From contig CAVHFU010000047.1 in the NCBI GenBank assembly GCA_963635575.1, positions 1 through 8,001 of the forward strand: a stretch of DNA of 8,001 nucleotides, in the 5' to 3' direction. How positions within the stretch are numbered: the first letter of the stretch is position 1; each line of letters begins with the position of its first letter. The notes below the pieces were generated by a model. The model worked only from the letters and a program-made list of their open reading frames with translations, was not told where the DNA came from and searched no databases. Of the stretch, positions 7,182-8,001 are shown in pieces. The position numbers and the translations under genes are program-made. Source of the stretch: RGIG9151 sp963635575 (GTDB lineage: Bacteria > Bacillota > Clostridia > TANB77 > RGIG9151).

Positions 7182-7721
7182 TTATAATGCAGTACCTTTT
7201 ATCGGCACAAAGTACTTATTCATATCATTTTTTTCATGTGTTAAAAGTGCTACTTTATTTTTTATTCCTCCACCATAACCGGTTAAGCTTCCGTTACTTC
7301 CGACAACTCTATGACAAGGAATAATAATACAAATCGGATTCCATCCAACTGCGCCACCGACTGCTTGAGATGACATTCTTTTTATTCCTCTATTTTCGGC
7401 AATTTTTCTTGATATATCGTTATATGTTATAGTTTCTCCGAAAGGTATTTCATTCATTATGTCAATTACTTCTTGCCTAAATGAAGTTAAATTCTCAATT
7501 TTATATTTTGGTGTAAATTCAGGAACTTTTCCGCTGAAATATGTATCTAACCATTTTTTAGTTTCGTTAAATATAGGAAGCTCTTTTTCTTCGCAATCTA
7601 TTTTATGCTTAGATGAATCTCTTGAACCTTCAAACCATAATCCGGTTAAGTATTCTCCGTCACTATTCATTATCATGTTTGAAAACTCACTTGGAGTTTT
7701 ATATGTACATTTATATGTCAA
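7182..7721 (-). CDS. ogt: Methylated-DNA--protein-cysteine S-methyltransferase
   Basis: This suicide DNA-repair protein transfers alkyl groups from O6-alkylguanine (and O4-alkylthymine) in DNA to its own cysteine. The active-site motif PCHRV is intact and is followed by GSNGSLTGYGGG, the conserved C-terminal loop. The helix-turn-helix region (IPFGETITYNDISRKIAEN, then SQAVGGAVGWNP) precedes it. Gln replaces the arginine found at the base-flipping position of the human enzyme, which I believe is common in clostridial homologues. The N-terminal RNase-H-like domain holds GEYLTGLWFEG. I choose a TTG start at 7719-7721 (179 aa), because AGGAG lies eight bases upstream. The longer reading from ATG 7728-7730 would place that Shine-Dalgarno directly against the start codon. 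The gene has its own promoter and terminator and is monocistronic. No ada-like regulator is present. Confidence 0.94.
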   Translation of the reverse strand: MTYKCTYKTPSEFSNMIMNSDGEYLTGLWFEGSRDSSKHKIDCEEKELPIFNETKKWLDTYFSGKVPEFTPKYKIENLTSFRQEVIDIMNEIPFGETITYNDISRKIAENRGIKRMSSQAVGGAVGWNPICIIIPCHRVVGSNGSLTGYGGGIKNKVALLTHEKNDMNKYFVPIKGTAL

Positions 7722-7741
7722 ACGAAACATCTCCTACCTAA

Positions 7742-7769
7742 ATTATATACTACAATATCACAGATTCAA
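7742..7769 (-). promoter_or_regulatory. Promoter of ogt
   Basis: On the minus strand, TATAAT (complement of 7742-7747) is a perfect -10. TTGAAT (complement of 7764-7769) lies 16 bases upstream as the -35. The ribosome site of ogt follows within ten bases of the -10. The promoter overlaps the last codons of the truncated ORF at the window edge. Confidence 0.72.
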
Positions 7770-8001
7770 AAGTATTTTTTTCATTTTTAAAATATCATAA
7801 AAAGGAATATTTATCCCCTTCTTTGCTAATTTTATTACATTTATAGAAACTGTTATTACTTCCTTTTTTAACCCTTCAGATATTTCCACATCACTTTCTT
7901 TAGTTTTATAAATACTTTCTATGTATTCTTCAGTAGTAGGGAATATGTTTTGGTGTTAGTATAGATACATAGACACGAAATTTCGAACGATATGGTATAA
8001 T
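7758..8001 (-). pseudogene. 3' remnant of an unrecognised gene crossing the inverted repeat
   Basis: A coding-looking frame runs on the minus strand from TAA 7956-7958, inside the repeat arm, to a TGA at 7758-7760 (65 codons). It has no upstream start codon. Its text begins NIFPTTEEYIESIYKTKES, continues EISEGLKKEVITVSINVIKL, and ends FYDILKMKKILLNL, with an amphipathic, lysine-rich character. A second frame is fully open from the window edge through the repeat arm (IIPYRSKFRVYVSILTPKHIP) and meets a stop at TAC-TAC-TGA. Removing one base near 7939 would join the two frames into one protein. The likeliest reading is the 3' end of a gene that starts outside the window and carries a frameshift. 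I do not recognise the family. Confidence 0.42.
7950..8001. repeat. Right arm of 52-bp perfect terminal inverted repeat
   Basis: This is the exact reverse complement of bases 1-52, ending precisely at the window edge, with the CGAAATTTCG palindrome at 7976-7985. The minus strand of this arm has an open frame into the adjacent remnant ORF. In the left arm the equivalent DNA lies on the opposite strand and forms the end of the lipase gene. Confidence 0.97.

Noticed and set aside
7459..7800. Plus-strand ORF of 113 codons opposite ogt
   Set aside because: It is a shadow of the well-supported ogt gene with no ribosome site or recognisable protein text.
1..8001. Composite transposon or integrative element bounded by the inverted repeat
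   Set aside because: No transposase, integrase or recombinase remnant was found in any frame I read, the contents are ordinary chromosomal genes, and no target-site duplication can be seen because the arms reach the window edges.
1..8001. CRISPR arrays, riboswitches, T-box leaders
   Set aside because: I found no regularly spaced direct repeats and no conserved riboswitch or T-box sequence blocks in the intergenic stretches.

Overview
This looks like a low-GC, endospore-forming Firmicute (Clostridia or a related class). The DNA is strongly AT-rich, Shine-Dalgarno sites are of the GGAGG type, a complete gerA-type germinant-receptor operon is present, and the tRNA gene encodes its own CCA end. 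I cannot name a genus. Every protein-coding gene I accept lies on the minus strand. The only plus-strand gene is tRNA-Trp.

Reading in the direction of transcription (right to left), the right edge holds one arm of a 52-bp perfect inverted repeat. Next to it is an unrecognised coding remnant that appears to run through that arm. Then come an O6-alkylguanine-DNA alkyltransferase (ogt) with its own promoter and terminator, and a small DUF4878-like lipoprotein with its own promoter. These are followed by a badly decayed AAA/DUF4143 ATPase pseudogene (5619-6384). Its last open frame runs on through a shared bidirectional terminator and across the antisense strand of tRNA-Trp.

tRNA-Trp (5512-5585) is read from a perfect consensus promoter and is divergent from the germination locus. 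That locus starts with a broken CAP/SCP-domain gene (signal peptide kept, nonsense codon, internal deletion). It continues with gerA, gerC and gerB packed tightly (11-nt overlap, then a 12-nt gap), and a patatin-like lipase 57 nt further on. The three Ger proteins should form an inner-membrane nutrient germinant receptor of the spore. GerC lacks the usual lipobox cysteine. The lipase is a possible but unproven co-operonic partner.

The two ends of the window are perfect reverse complements over 52 bp. The left arm contains the stop codon of the lipase gene and the right arm lies inside the truncated ORF. No transposase or recombinase is present. The repeat may flank an invertible segment, be a dispersed repeat where an assembly stopped, or be a fold-back artefact; sequence alone does not decide. 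Two decayed genes flanking a tRNA gene, plus a broken ORF at the edge, suggest a locus undergoing gene loss.
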